Source: Verrucomicrobiia bacterium
Lineage (GTDB): Bacteria > Verrucomicrobiota > Verrucomicrobiia > Verrucomicrobiales > DEV007
Length of the DNA stretch: 64,000 bases
Reading direction: 5' to 3'
NCBI GenBank assembly: GCA_030425385.1
Contig: JAUIAH010000018.1
Coordinates: 62,001-126,000 of the forward strand
Below, piece by piece: positions 44,095-53,341 of the stretch (positions are counted from its first letter, which is position 1; each line of letters starts with the position of its first letter). The position numbers and the translations under genes are program-made. The notes under the pieces were generated by a model. The model worked only from the letters and a program-made list of their open reading frames with translations. It was not told the DNA's origin and ran no database searches.

Positions 44095-45875
44095 GTGGCT
44101 GCGTTCTTGGAGCAGGAGCCATGTGATTGCTCGTCCTGGAGAAGCGTGATAATGGTTTGATAGTGTTCTTGAGGAGCTTTGGTGTAGCGTCCGGTGAGCT
44201 CACCTTGATTGGAGGTGCGTCCACTGTAGCGGAACGCGTGGTTGCTGAGGTAGTTGCGGGCGCTCTCTAGTGGGCGTGCCCAGGCGAGGGCGTCGTCTTC
44301 GGGGAGATCTTGGCGAGCGCCATGAGCCAACAAGAGATCCACCATCTCGACATGTCCCTGACGTGCTGCAAATCCTAACGGAGTGGCGGATGAATGGGAG
44401 TCAATGCAGTCGATCTCTGCTCCGAGCTCTAAGAGGCAGCGAGCGCGTTCAAGCTCGTTTGAAGCGGCGGCGGCATGCAAAGGAGTCCGGCCTAGCCAAT
44501 CTCCTTGATTGATGTCGAGCCCATGGCGCACCGCGCATCGCAGCAGGTTGACATCGTTCGGGCATTTGCACATCTCATACCAGGGGCCTTTGAGAAGGCG
44601 CTCATTGCCGACTCGTGCCACGTAGGTGTCTAACTGCTCGGGAGTTTCAATGCGGGAAAGGCAGGTGCCATCCTCATTCACGGCGAGGATCTCTTCTTCA
44701 GTGGCCGTCTTGAGGAAATCGAGCAGGTTCTCTTGTTCCTCTTCGTGCCCTTCATCGTAATGAACCGGTTCTGCTCCATGACGCAGAAGGAGGTCAACGG
44801 CCTCCTGCGGATGCTGCTTCCCCCAATGCGTGCAGAACATGTAGACGGATCCTGAGGAGTCAACGTTTGCGTTAGGATTGGCTCCCGCCTCTAGCAGAAG
44901 GCGCATGATCCCGACTTCATTGCGTTCGCTGGCAACCGCGAGGGCGGCTCCTGAGGGTGAGTTGGACTCTGGGTAGTTGGGATCGGCGCCAAGTTCGAGT
45001 AGGAGCGCCACCATGGATTCCAATCGACGCGATGCCGCCAGGTGGAGAGGCGATTGATCCGTGGCATCGACCCGATTGACGATCGCAGGGTCACGGGTGA
45101 CCATCGATCGCACGGTGGTTGCGAGTTCGGCGGACACGGCCGCGTGGAAAGACGGTTGCAATCCCAAGTCGATGAGCCAGGGAATGGCTTCGGGCAGATG
45201 ATTGGCGGCGACATCAGTGAGGCAACGTCCTTCTGCCGTCTTGCCATCGATCGCTGCGCCCTTGGAAACGAGCTCTTTCGCTAACGCAAATCTCCGGTGA
45301 GCGAGGGCCAAATGCAGGATCGATTGTCCCTCCTTGTCCGTGGCCGTGAGCAATCTCGGGTCTTGCGTGACCGCGTCAAGAATCGCCCTCTCATCCACGC
45401 TCTGATCCTTGTCCCACCGACCAGGGAAGCGCTTCACCATCGCTTCCATTTCTGGAAGAGCATGCGGCACGAGACGGGGGCCGTACTCCTCATCGAGATA
45501 CTTGAGAATGTGGGAATGCCCCCGTCGCTCCAACGCAGCCCTGTCACAACGATAGGTCTCGCTGTCGTTCACGTAGAAGGCGAGCCGGTTCTCCAGGTCG
45601 AATTCATGGATGATCCTAACGATCTCCAAATGGCCATGGCGCAAGGCTTGGTCGATCGGTTTGGAATACCAAAGTTGAGCATGGATCAGGTTTCGATCCG
45701 TTTCTAACATCGACCGCACCTGGGCGCTGTCACCATCAGCACAAGCGCAGATGAACGTCCACGCGGCATCTCCGTCAACAATAACGCATTCTCGGCGGAG
45801 ATTCTCCCCTTCCAGCCAATAGGGTTTTGTCATGCGCTGAGACGGTTTCATATATGCGAGATGGGTTGGGCTCAT
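44091..45875 (-). CDS. Ankyrin-repeat protein (middle gene of operon)
   Basis: 594 residues. The ATG overlaps the stop of the upstream ankyrin gene by four bases, so it is coupled to it. Ankyrin repeats run through most of the protein, best seen at QSPLHLAASRRLESMVALLL, SGAALAVASERNEVGIMRLL, RTPLHAAAASNELERARCLL and ATPLGFAARQGHVEMVDLLL. There is no signal peptide or membrane helix. Several in-frame ATGs near the start (Met 9, Met 15) are alternatives. Confidence 0.82.
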   Translation of the reverse strand: MSPTHLAYMKPSQRMTKPYWLEGENLRRECVIVDGDAAWTFICACADGDSAQVRSMLETDRNLIHAQLWYSKPIDQALRHGHLEIVRIIHEFDLENRLAFYVNDSETYRCDRAALERRGHSHILKYLDEEYGPRLVPHALPEMEAMVKRFPGRWDKDQSVDERAILDAVTQDPRLLTATDKEGQSILHLALAHRRFALAKELVSKGAAIDGKTAEGRCLTDVAANHLPEAIPWLIDLGLQPSFHAAVSAELATTVRSMVTRDPAIVNRVDATDQSPLHLAASRRLESMVALLLELGADPNYPESNSPSGAALAVASERNEVGIMRLLLEAGANPNANVDSSGSVYMFCTHWGKQHPQEAVDLLLRHGAEPVHYDEGHEEEQENLLDFLKTATEEEILAVNEDGTCLSRIETPEQLDTYVARVGNERLLKGPWYEMCKCPNDVNLLRCAVRHGLDINQGDWLGRTPLHAAAASNELERARCLLELGAEIDCIDSHSSATPLGFAARQGHVEMVDLLLAHGARQDLPEDDALAWARPLESARNYLSNHAFRYSGRTSNQGELTGRYTKAPQEHYQTIITLLQDEQSHGSCSKNAAT

Positions 45876-47278
45876 GGATGACCTCCAGCCAAGCGTTGAG
45901 CGATCTTGGTGAGCCCCAGTTTCTCGGCGAGGGCGATTGGGTTGGTCTCGGGTGGATCATCGCGATGGATGGTGGCTCCTTGGTTGAGAAGAAAGTCCAC
46001 ATACTCATAGATGCCCTCAGCCACAGCGCTGGAAAGGGGCGTGTGATTGCTAATCGGATGGCGCGCTTCAATGTTGGCCTCAAAGTCGATGAATAGTGCG
46101 GCAAGGTCGACCAATTCGCCGACAGTAGGAATGTCAGGATTCGGGCTATAGTTGTGCTTATTGAGGTAGGCCGTCGAGAGCCAATGGAGGGGCGTGCCGT
46201 ACTCGCGGTGCCAATACCTTCGGGTCAGCGCAGCGGCTTTCTCTTCATCGGAAACAGCCGCCATCTGAGCATTCTGATCCGCGCCTTGCTCTAACATCAC
46301 GGTGATGATTTCTTTGTAGTTCTCGTAGTCGTGATGCCGATTGTGACTCACGAGAGCGGCATTGATGGTGCCTAGTCCTTCGGATGGACTCTGGGGAGGA
46401 AGTTCACGGATGTCGCCCACAATTTCACCCGTCCACGCCTTGAAACTGGGTGATTCGACAGGTGGATTCTGTTCCTCAGGAGTCAATACCCGATCTTTGA
46501 TCTGCTGATGATCTGAATTCCGTACGCGCTCTTTGAAACTATAGTCGGCATCTGTCCACGCATCGACATCAGCACCGTGATCTAGGAGAAGATTGACGAT
46601 GTCGTGGTGGCCCTCAGTGAAGGCAATGAGAAGTCCAAATCCCATATCACCGAATTCGCGTCCCTCTAGCTTTCCATCAACGTCTGCACCGTGCGCTAAC
46701 AATAATTGAACCATATCGTAATGACCGTGAGTGGCGGCGACTACCATGGGTAACCCGTCTGAATGGTGGGAGAAGGGGAGGAAGTCGTGAGCGACTTGTG
46801 AGGGATCGATGGCCAGAAGCTCGCGCGCCCGCCCGAGATCTCCCATGGCTGCAGCGACCCACAGATCAAAGGTGGCGCCATGCTGGAGGAGGAGTCTGGT
46901 GGCGTCATTATCTCCCGCCACCATGTGGATGGGCTTTCTCCCATTGTGCTGCTGCGCATCGGGCTCGGCTCCTCGTTGGAGCAGCGCATCCATCAACCCA
47001 ACGTGTTGGTACTGGGCGGCGAAATGGAGAAAGGTCCGTCCGCTCTCCGTCGTGGCTTGCAATCGGCCTGGTCGATCGGCGCGGCGTAAGACATCCGCAA
47101 CAATGATCGCGATGGCGGCTTTGTTGCTTGCTTTGTGAGCGATGTCAAAGCTCTCAAAGTATCCCTCAAGCGGGTTCTTATCGGTCTCGCTGATGCTTAG
47201 CAAATAGGCAAGGATTTCGGGGTGCCCAAAGATCACGGCGAGTTCCGCGGGTTTACTCGCCCATGGCCAGACTCGCAT
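45872..47278 (-). CDS. Ankyrin-repeat protein, 3' part of an interrupted gene
   Basis: 468 residues from the first in-frame ATG, with ankyrin repeats such as GRTFLHFAAQYQHVGLMDALL, GLPMVVAATHGHYDMVQLLL and HTPLSSAVAEGIYEYVDFLL. The same frame remains good ankyrin sequence upstream of this ATG (AVKAGNLEAVKRILTEKP, translated from 47380 downward), back to a TAA at 47381-47383, with no usable start codon in between. Directly beyond the TAA, in the same frame, lies the 93-codon membrane-anchor ORF. The real gene is therefore probably 45872-47662 with an in-frame stop. As it stands, only the shortened product from 47278, lacking the anchor and part of the first repeat, could be made. Confidence 0.75.
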   Translation of the reverse strand: MRVWPWASKPAELAVIFGHPEILAYLLSISETDKNPLEGYFESFDIAHKASNKAAIAIIVADVLRRADRPGRLQATTESGRTFLHFAAQYQHVGLMDALLQRGAEPDAQQHNGRKPIHMVAGDNDATRLLLQHGATFDLWVAAAMGDLGRARELLAIDPSQVAHDFLPFSHHSDGLPMVVAATHGHYDMVQLLLAHGADVDGKLEGREFGDMGFGLLIAFTEGHHDIVNLLLDHGADVDAWTDADYSFKERVRNSDHQQIKDRVLTPEEQNPPVESPSFKAWTGEIVGDIRELPPQSPSEGLGTINAALVSHNRHHDYENYKEIITVMLEQGADQNAQMAAVSDEEKAAALTRRYWHREYGTPLHWLSTAYLNKHNYSPNPDIPTVGELVDLAALFIDFEANIEARHPISNHTPLSSAVAEGIYEYVDFLLNQGATIHRDDPPETNPIALAEKLGLTKIAQRLAGGHP

Positions 47279-47380
47279 TTCCTCAAGGTTGGCCCAGTTG
47301 TAGGGATTCTCAGCGTGGAGAAGCTCTGGCTTCTCTGTGAGGATCCGTTTGACGGCTTCAAGATTGCCTGCTTTGACCGC

Positions 47381-47383
47381 TTA
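47381..47383 (-). other. In-frame TAA that splits the first ankyrin gene
   Basis: The codons read Gly-Ile-Ser-TAA-Ala-Val-Lys-Ala-Gly-Asn-Leu-Glu. The frame is identical on both sides, so one base substitution would join the two parts. Causes could be a true nonsense mutation, a sequencing error or programmed readthrough. Confidence 0.75.
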
Positions 47384-47662
47384 GCTGATGCCAGCGCGAG
47401 TGGCGCTATAGAGTTCGGAATTGTCCATGTGGGGAGGAATGGGTTCGCCTTGATGGGTGGGCGCTATCCTTCGAGGTGGGAGAATGGTAGGGGGTTTGAG
47501 AGAATGGGCACCCGGATCATCGGGTCGTCGCTTGGCGAAAGGACGAAGACCGACGAGGCAGCCAATGATGATCAGGAGAATGGCGGCGAAAGTGAGAAAG
47601 ATGGGTGTCCGGCCATTGTGGAGAGCACGGCGTAATCGGCGATAGGTAGTGAGCATGGGCAT
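47381..47662 (-). CDS. Membrane anchor fragment of the interrupted ankyrin gene
   Basis: 93 residues. A basic N-terminus (YRRLRRALHNGR) precedes one membrane helix (about 20-42, FLTFAAILLIIIGCLVGL). A Pro-rich linker (about 55-75) follows, then SELYSATRAGIS, which has the look of the start of an ankyrin repeat, ending at the TAA. It continues in frame into the ankyrin gene beyond that stop. Intact, the product would be a membrane-tethered ankyrin protein of about 596 residues with its repeats outside the cytoplasm or, if inverted, inside. Confidence 0.6.
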   Translation of the reverse strand: MPMLTTYRRLRRALHNGRTPIFLTFAAILLIIIGCLVGLRPFAKRRPDDPGAHSLKPPTILPPRRIAPTHQGEPIPPHMDNSELYSATRAGIS

Positions 47663-47663
47663 G

Positions 47664-47682
47664 CGCTAAGGATCCTTTAGCG
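47664..47682. promoter_or_regulatory. Palindrome upstream of the ankyrin operon
   Basis: CGCTAA (47664-47669) and TTAGCG (47677-47682) flank GGATCCT, giving a near-perfect 19-base palindrome directly before the first ATG of the ankyrin operon. It may be a repressor/activator site; a hairpin at the 5' end of the mRNA is the other reading. Confidence 0.35.
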
Positions 47683-47963
47683 TAACCCTCAGAGCAGTAG
47701 GGCCGCCAAGTCCTAATACGACAATTCTGCTAGGAGTTCCATAGCGGGTATTAGCCTTTATTGGGCAGCGTCGGTATAGAAGGCTATCCGCACCAGGGCT
47801 GCAAAAGCCGCATTGACGGTCCACTGGCCCCTAGGGGACGTCAGCATGGTGTTTGGTCGGTAGCACAGTGCGTCCCGCGAAGGCCAGCGGATCTGGGGCG
47901 TCTCGGCGGTCCACGAAGGGGAGCGGTGCCCTTCGGGAAACCGCGTTCATGGCTGACTTGGTG

Positions 47964-47992
47964 TTTTCACATCTCGAGTCATGCGGTAGGGT
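47964..47992 (+). promoter_or_regulatory. Weak candidate promoter for the ECF sigma factor
   Basis: TTTTCA (47964-47969), 17-base spacer, TAGGGT (47987-47992), 15 bases before the ATG. The TAGGGT hexamer is the same as the -10 proposed at 41989-41994. Confidence 0.25.
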
Positions 47993-48007
47993 GCCGACGT
48001 CGCACGC

Positions 48008-48745
48008 ATGATCTCCTCTTCTTCGTCACCCAAGTTCCCGCAGACGCGGTGGAGCCTTGTCTTGGCGACTCGAGAACAAGAAGATGACATTTCAAGGACT
48101 GCCATGGCGGAACTCTGCCAGACCTATTGGTATCCTCTCTATGCCCATGCGCGACGGAACGGCGCGAGTCCTGAAGATGCGGAGGATCTTACTCAAGCCT
48201 TCTTTCAGGGAGTGATCAAGAATGACGTCTTTGCTAGGATCGAGCCCGATGGAGGCCGTCTGCGCTCCTACTTGCTGAAATCGATGACGCGATTTCTTGC
48301 GTCTGACGCGCGGAAACGACAGTCCTTGAAGCGGGGAGGCGGGCAGTTGGTCATTTCGATTGACCAAGCGATGGCAGAGGATCGCTTTCGAATGGAGCCG
48401 CAGGATGAGGCCGATCCTCAGAAGCTCTACGAACGACGGTGGGCAGAGACACTGTTAGGGAATGTGTTTCAACAGTTGCGGGAAATCTATGTCGCCAAGG
48501 GGAAGGGGGAGGAGTTTGAAGCTATGCGTGACCTACTCATGCCGGGGGCTCGAGAAATTTCCCACCGTGAACTCGGGACGCGCATGGGAATGAGCGAAGG
48601 CGCTGCACGAACGGCTCTCTTCCGGTTGAGACAACGTTATGGTGAATTGTTACGGGCCGCCATCGCGGACACCGTGGTTTCCGACAATGATGTTGCCGAT
48701 GAGATCGCTCACCTGATGAAGGTCTTCCGTTCCGACGCCGCATGA
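48008..48745 (+). CDS. ECF RNA polymerase sigma factor (PVC type)
   Basis: 245 residues, longer than usual ECF factors of about 180, as is common for those paired with kinases in Planctomycetes and Verrucomicrobia. Region 2 is seen in ELCQTYWYPLYAHARRNGASPEDAEDLTQ and GGRLRSYLLKSMTRFLAS; region 4 in SHRELGTRMGMSEGAARTALFRLRQRY. The start of the protein has the usual FPQTRWSLVLATR. It overlaps the kinase gene by four bases (ATGA), so the kinase probably controls it. No zinc-finger anti-sigma gene is present. Confidence 0.9.
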   Translation: MISSSSSPKFPQTRWSLVLATREQEDDISRTAMAELCQTYWYPLYAHARRNGASPEDAEDLTQAFFQGVIKNDVFARIEPDGGRLRSYLLKSMTRFLASDARKRQSLKRGGGQLVISIDQAMAEDRFRMEPQDEADPQKLYERRWAETLLGNVFQQLREIYVAKGKGEEFEAMRDLLMPGAREISHRELGTRMGMSEGAARTALFRLRQRYGELLRAAIADTVVSDNDVADEIAHLMKVFRSDAA

Positions 48746-51528
48746 AGATTGGAAGCCACATTGGGCCCTACGAACTGATCGAAGCGCTGGGTGAGGGAGG
48801 CATGGGTGTCGTTTATCGAGCGCGTCAGAGCGCTCCGATTTCACGTGAGGTGGCGCTCAAACTAGTCAAAGCCGGGATGGATACCAAGCAGGTGCTGGCT
48901 CGCTTCGAAGCAGAGCGGCAAGCGCTCGCGGTGATGGACCATCCAGGCATCGCGAAAGTGCATGATGCAGGCGAGACCGACACGGGACGCCCTTACTTCG
49001 TGATGGAATTGGTCGAGGGAGAACCCGTGACGACTTACTGCGATCATCATACGATTCCGTTAGAGCAACGCTTGGAGTTGTTTGTGTCGATTTGTCAGGC
49101 CGTCCAACACGCCCATCAGAAGGGGATCATTCATCGGGATCTGAAACCGTCAAACATCCTCGTGTCTGAGTGTGATGGGCGACTCACGCCACGGATCATC
49201 GACTTCGGGATTGCCAAAGCGACGGGGCAATCGCTCACCGATGCCACGATGGTGACCAACTATGCGCAGCTCTTGGGCACGCCTGCCTACATGAGTCCCG
49301 AACAGGCCGATCTCAGTGGGCTCGATGTGGACACACGCACCGATATCTATGCGTTAGGCACCTTGCTCTATGAGCTCGTGACTGGGAAGCTGCCAATCGC
49401 CAAAGAGACGCTTGAGATGGCGGCCTTTGCCGAGGTCCAACGCCTTCTCTGGGAAGAGGATCCGCCGCCGCCGAGCAAGCGCTTGACCTCAATGCATCAG
49501 GATTTGGAGGATGTTTCTCGCACGCTGGCGACGACGCCGCATCGCTTGGTCGAGCGTGTTCGAGGGGATCTGGATTGGATTGTCATGAAGGCAATTCACA
49601 AAGATCGCACGCAGCGTTATGAGACGGCTTCGAGCTTTGCCGACGACATCGGGCGCTTCTTGGAAGATCACCCCGTCCTCGCCACGCCACCTTCGCGACG
49701 CTATCATTTGCGCAAATTCATACGCCGTCATCGCACCGAAGTGATGGTCGGTGCCATCGCAGCGCTACTCCTCGCCTCGGCGGCAGGCGTGAGCACTTGG
49801 CTCGCCATTCGCGCGAAACAAGCCGAACAACGCGAGGTGGTCGAACGGCTGCGAGCCGAGACTCAGGCGACGATTGCGGAGGAAACCCTTGGGTTCTTTC
49901 AGAAAGAAGTCTTTGCCCAGGCAAATCCCGAGATCGAGCCCGATCGCGAGATCAAGTTGAAGACGGTGCTCGATCGAGCGGCTAAGAAGTTGGAAGGGCG
50001 TTTCGTCAATCAGCCACGCGTGCGCGCGTCCTTGCTCAGGACCCTTGGGAAGACCTATGGCAGCCTGGGAGACTTTGAAACGAGTGCGGCGTATGAATCC
50101 GAGGCCCTCGCGCTGTTGCGGGAAGATGGGGACACGAAGAGCCCGCTCTATTGGCGTCTTCTCAGAGACGAGGCTCTTCGCCCAATGGATCATCGCGACT
50201 ATGCGGCTGGCATCAGGAATCTTGAGGAAGTCTTGCTCAAGCAAGAGAAAGCGTTAGGGGGAGAGCACCTCATCGTTGCGGAAACCCGTTCTCTCTTGGG
50301 GCGCAATTGCGAAGGCTACGGGAAGTACGAGGACGCGGTGCGCTACCTGGATGGAGCGATCGCCACTTACCGAGCTCTTGGAGAGGATCGCGTGGTGCGT
50401 GCCCTTGAGGGTGACAAAGGCGTTGCGCTGGTTGGGCTTGGGCGAATTGATGAAGCCCTTGAGCTTTTGTTAGAAGTGCGCGATTACCACGAAACGCGAG
50501 GTTCTCTTGGTGAATACGACGGATGGTTCTGCCTCCAATCGATTGGGAAAGCCTACTTTGCCAAACGCGATCTCGAAGGAGCCGAGAAAGCATTGACCCA
50601 GGCCTTGACCATTGGTGAGAAGCTCGTTGGCATAGACCATCCTCGACATCTCACTGGCCTACGAAACTTGGGCGTGCTTGCCGATGCCAGAGGCGATATG
50701 GATGCTGCCTATGCGCACTTCAAAGATTGTTATGATAGAGCCCGGCGCGTGCTTGGTGTCGGTCATGGTCAGACCCTCATGCATCACGAGTCTGTGGCCA
50801 AGGCCCTGGAGAATCTTGGCAGAAATGAAGATTCCCTAACAGAGTGGTTCAAATTGATGCGCGAACGGCTACGCATCTCTCATCATAGTCACGACCAAGC
50901 AGGGCGAGGGTACATCGCGATGACTCGGCAGTTTGAAGTCCTCAATCAGCCTGAGCGGCTAGCGCGCTTCGATCAAGAGATCGCCAATCGTCAGCCGTGG
51001 CCAGACAGCGAAACCACGCTGCTGCTTCCCAAGGGAGCCGAGTGGCAGCGGCTGTCTAACAAACCAACGATCAACTGGGCCAACGCTGTCGACCCCTTAG
51101 ACCAGGCATGGGCGACTGCGCAGGCACCGTTCGGCTTTGGTGAGCCGGAAGTGGTCACCTCCCTCAACGCGGAACCTGTGGCCCACTATTTCCGTCGCGC
51201 TGTCCTTGTCGAACCGAGCACTTATAAGAACACGCGCATTGCCATCCGAGCGGATGATGCCTTTGCCCTCTATGTGAACGGCGACGAGATCGCGCGCCGC
51301 TATTTGCCTGAGCGCGCCGCGACGAATCACCTCACGCGAGCCTTGCACAAAGCCGGTGGGTTTGAGGAGCGACTCTACTACCACTACGAGATTCCTCCGG
51401 ATCGTTGGCGTCAGGGACAGAATGTGATCGCCGTGGAGATCCATCAGTACAACGCGTCGAGTTCGGATCTCTTCTTTGACCTCTTCGTTGAAGCTAGACG
51501 TTCATCAGAATCGACACGGCAAGAGTAG
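48742..51528 (+). CDS. Ser/Thr protein kinase with TPRs and C-terminal jelly-roll-like domain
   Basis: 928 residues. Hanks-type kinase domain at about 5-320: Gly loop LGEGGMGVVYRA, catalytic Lys in VALKLVK, HRDLKPSN (about 131-138), DFGIAKA (about 154-160) and GTPAYMSPEQ. One membrane helix (about 333-352) follows, so the rest lies outside the cytoplasm. Residues about 370-740 form TPR-like helical repeats, e.g. LRTLGKTYGSLGDFETSAAYESEA. The last 120 or so residues are beta rich (TRIAIRADDAFALYVNGDEIA, YEIPPDRWRQGQNVIAVE) and resemble a galactose-binding/jelly-roll fold, an uncommon addition to this family. It is translationally coupled to the ECF factor and may phosphorylate it in response to a ligand. 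Confidence 0.9.
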   Translation: MKIGSHIGPYELIEALGEGGMGVVYRARQSAPISREVALKLVKAGMDTKQVLARFEAERQALAVMDHPGIAKVHDAGETDTGRPYFVMELVEGEPVTTYCDHHTIPLEQRLELFVSICQAVQHAHQKGIIHRDLKPSNILVSECDGRLTPRIIDFGIAKATGQSLTDATMVTNYAQLLGTPAYMSPEQADLSGLDVDTRTDIYALGTLLYELVTGKLPIAKETLEMAAFAEVQRLLWEEDPPPPSKRLTSMHQDLEDVSRTLATTPHRLVERVRGDLDWIVMKAIHKDRTQRYETASSFADDIGRFLEDHPVLATPPSRRYHLRKFIRRHRTEVMVGAIAALLLASAAGVSTWLAIRAKQAEQREVVERLRAETQATIAEETLGFFQKEVFAQANPEIEPDREIKLKTVLDRAAKKLEGRFVNQPRVRASLLRTLGKTYGSLGDFETSAAYESEALALLREDGDTKSPLYWRLLRDEALRPMDHRDYAAGIRNLEEVLLKQEKALGGEHLIVAETRSLLGRNCEGYGKYEDAVRYLDGAIATYRALGEDRVVRALEGDKGVALVGLGRIDEALELLLEVRDYHETRGSLGEYDGWFCLQSIGKAYFAKRDLEGAEKALTQALTIGEKLVGIDHPRHLTGLRNLGVLADARGDMDAAYAHFKDCYDRARRVLGVGHGQTLMHHESVAKALENLGRNEDSLTEWFKLMRERLRISHHSHDQAGRGYIAMTRQFEVLNQPERLARFDQEIANRQPWPDSETTLLLPKGAEWQRLSNKPTINWANAVDPLDQAWATAQAPFGFGEPEVVTSLNAEPVAHYFRRAVLVEPSTYKNTRIAIRADDAFALYVNGDEIARRYLPERAATNHLTRALHKAGGFEERLYYHYEIPPDRWRQGQNVIAVEIHQYNASSSDLFFDLFVEARRSSESTRQE

Positions 51529-51586
51529 GGAAATAATCTTCTAGAAATTCTGTAACGAACGCTCGCTGACCGACTGGTAAGGGAGC

Positions 51587-53338
51587 ATGCGAAGACCGAC
51601 CTTTCCCCTTTCCATGCTCGTGTTGCTGGGCTTGGCGGCCGGGGCTAGCCTCGCCCCCGGGGCTCCTCTGAGCGACTCCTACACGCTTCAGCCAGGCTGG
51701 AACGCCATCTTTCTTGAGCTCGAACCAACCAATGCCTCGCCAGGCGCTGTCTTTGGTCATCCCGCCATTGCTCAAGTTTGGACCCCAATGGGCTCGAACA
51801 GTCCGGTGCAGTTTATCTCAGATCTCAGCGAACCCGATTGGAATGTGGCCGAGGGAAGGCGTTATGTTCCCCCGGGTCGGCCAGAGGCACTGGTCACGGA
51901 CCTGCATGCCATTCTCGGCAATCGTGCCTACCTGGTGGAAGTGGGTGGGCGTGTGCCTATCAATATCACCATTGAAGGCGAACCCTCACGACGGCAGCCG
52001 ACGTGGCAGGGCCAATCCTTCAATTTCACCGGCCTTCATGTGGACCCAGCCGCGCCAGGAACACTTTCGGCGTTTCTCGATCCGTCGCCCGCGCATGTAG
52101 GGGAAACGGTGATGACGTTGGAGGCTTCAGGGCGCTGGGTGACTGCGGCTTCTAACACAGCCATACTGCCGGGAGCCGCATACTGGATCTACGCCTCCAA
52201 GGGCGGGGACTACTCGGGACCATTGGAGATCCAGTCCTCGGCCAACGAAGGCCTTCTCTACGCGGCAGAGATCACCGAAACGGAGATCACGCTCACGAAT
52301 CATATGGATGCTTCTCTGGTCGCCACCCTCACCAATGACGACGTTCTCCCGTTAGTCCGAAAGGATTACCAACTCGCAACCGGAGCGATCTGGCCCCCGC
52401 TGACAAGCCACAGTCTCACCCTTGCGCCACACGAGACACGGGTCGTCACCATCGGACTCAGACGAGCGTTGCTGGTGGGAGGACAGACAAGCGGTACGGT
52501 CACCGTCACGGGTGGCGGCTGTCGCCAACGGCTGCCCGTCACCATCCAGGATGCTGTGTTGCCCGCGGCGCCTGCCAGCCCGCCAGCCATGTCTCTTCGT
52601 TCACCCGGCTTCGCACGCCTGTCAGCCGTCGCAACTCCCTCCAACCCAGCTCACGTAGGTCTATGGCTGGGGCAAGTGCTGGTCAATGAAGTGTCCTTTG
52701 TCAATGCTAGTGAACCGAGCCAACGTACCGTCCCGGTGGCGACCGATCGTGAGTTCCCACTCCGGGTGCTGCTCCATGTGAATGACGCAGGCCAAGTAAG
52801 ACTTCTTGGTCAAGTCACCGTGTTGAAGAAGGACACTGCGAACGGTTCCGAATTTGTTCTCGTCAGCGATGATGCACTGATCAACGCCTACGATGGTGCG
52901 ACACTCGTCGATGGAGCTCCCTTTGGCTATCGCACCACGGCCTTGGGCTTTGAATCGGTGGGGAGTGCTGGAACGCTGTTAACCGGATCGCTCGACACCA
53001 CGCTTCGTGGCCTGCTCACCATTCAGCGGGCGGACCCAGCGCATCCTTACAAGCATCGTTATCACCCAGACCACGATGCGCTCGATCCGCTCTACAATCC
53101 TCAGGGCAATGACCTCTCTCCCATCCTTGAGGAAGTCTGGGACATCACGCGTTCGATTGAAATGACAGTGTCCCCTCAAGCGCTCGACCAGAATGCGCCT
53201 CCAGACACCAACCATGATCTCCTCACAGGCACTTATACCGAGACCGTCACTGGCATGCACAAGCGGCCCATTGTCTCTCGAGGCCCCCTAACACTGCGGC
53301 GCCTAACGCAGATTGCTGAAATCAATCCCCAGCCCTAA
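51587..53338 (+). CDS. Exported protein of unknown function
   Basis: 583 residues with a signal peptide (cleavage after about 25). The mature part begins with SYTLQPGWNAIFLELEP, a segment I associate with exported verrucomicrobial proteins that stand before giant surface proteins. The rest is beta rich and could be several immunoglobulin-like domains. A His/Asp-rich stretch follows (HPYKHRYHPDHDALDPLYNP, near residue 490), which could bind metal. No catalytic motif is seen. It follows the kinase by 58 bases and precedes the giant protein gene by 9 bases. Confidence 0.72.
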   Translation: MRRPTFPLSMLVLLGLAAGASLAPGAPLSDSYTLQPGWNAIFLELEPTNASPGAVFGHPAIAQVWTPMGSNSPVQFISDLSEPDWNVAEGRRYVPPGRPEALVTDLHAILGNRAYLVEVGGRVPINITIEGEPSRRQPTWQGQSFNFTGLHVDPAAPGTLSAFLDPSPAHVGETVMTLEASGRWVTAASNTAILPGAAYWIYASKGGDYSGPLEIQSSANEGLLYAAEITETEITLTNHMDASLVATLTNDDVLPLVRKDYQLATGAIWPPLTSHSLTLAPHETRVVTIGLRRALLVGGQTSGTVTVTGGGCRQRLPVTIQDAVLPAAPASPPAMSLRSPGFARLSAVATPSNPAHVGLWLGQVLVNEVSFVNASEPSQRTVPVATDREFPLRVLLHVNDAGQVRLLGQVTVLKKDTANGSEFVLVSDDALINAYDGATLVDGAPFGYRTTALGFESVGSAGTLLTGSLDTTLRGLLTIQRADPAHPYKHRYHPDHDALDPLYNPQGNDLSPILEEVWDITRSIEMTVSPQALDQNAPPDTNHDLLTGTYTETVTGMHKRPIVSRGPLTLRRLTQIAEINPQP

Positions 53339-53341
53339 CGC
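53313..53341 (+). promoter_or_regulatory. Candidate promoter for the giant protein gene
   Basis: TTGCTG (53313-53318), 17-base spacer, TAACGC (53336-53341, including the stop TAA of the previous gene), ending 6 bases before the ATG. The same geometry as the other leaderless candidates, which raises its credibility, but both hexamers are weak. Confidence 0.3.

Larger units (their letters stand above)
47663..48007. other. Gene-free region between ankyrin operon and ECF operon
   Basis: 345 bases, the longest gap in the window. It holds the palindrome next to the ankyrin operon and a stable-looking hairpin at 47923-47944 (GCGGT, then GCCC, loop, GGG, then ACCGC). The rightmost part contains a possible promoter for the sigma factor gene. 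A 108-codon frame (47761-48087) crosses it but has an unconvincing composition and overlaps the sigma factor. An unannotated small RNA is possible; I do not recognise 6S, RNase P, SRP or tmRNA. Confidence 0.5.

Noticed and set aside
47761-48087. 108-codon plus-strand frame before the sigma factor gene
   Set aside because: It overlaps the sigma factor start by 80 bases, has an odd composition rich in Arg, Gly and Cys, and no ribosome site or recognisable domain.
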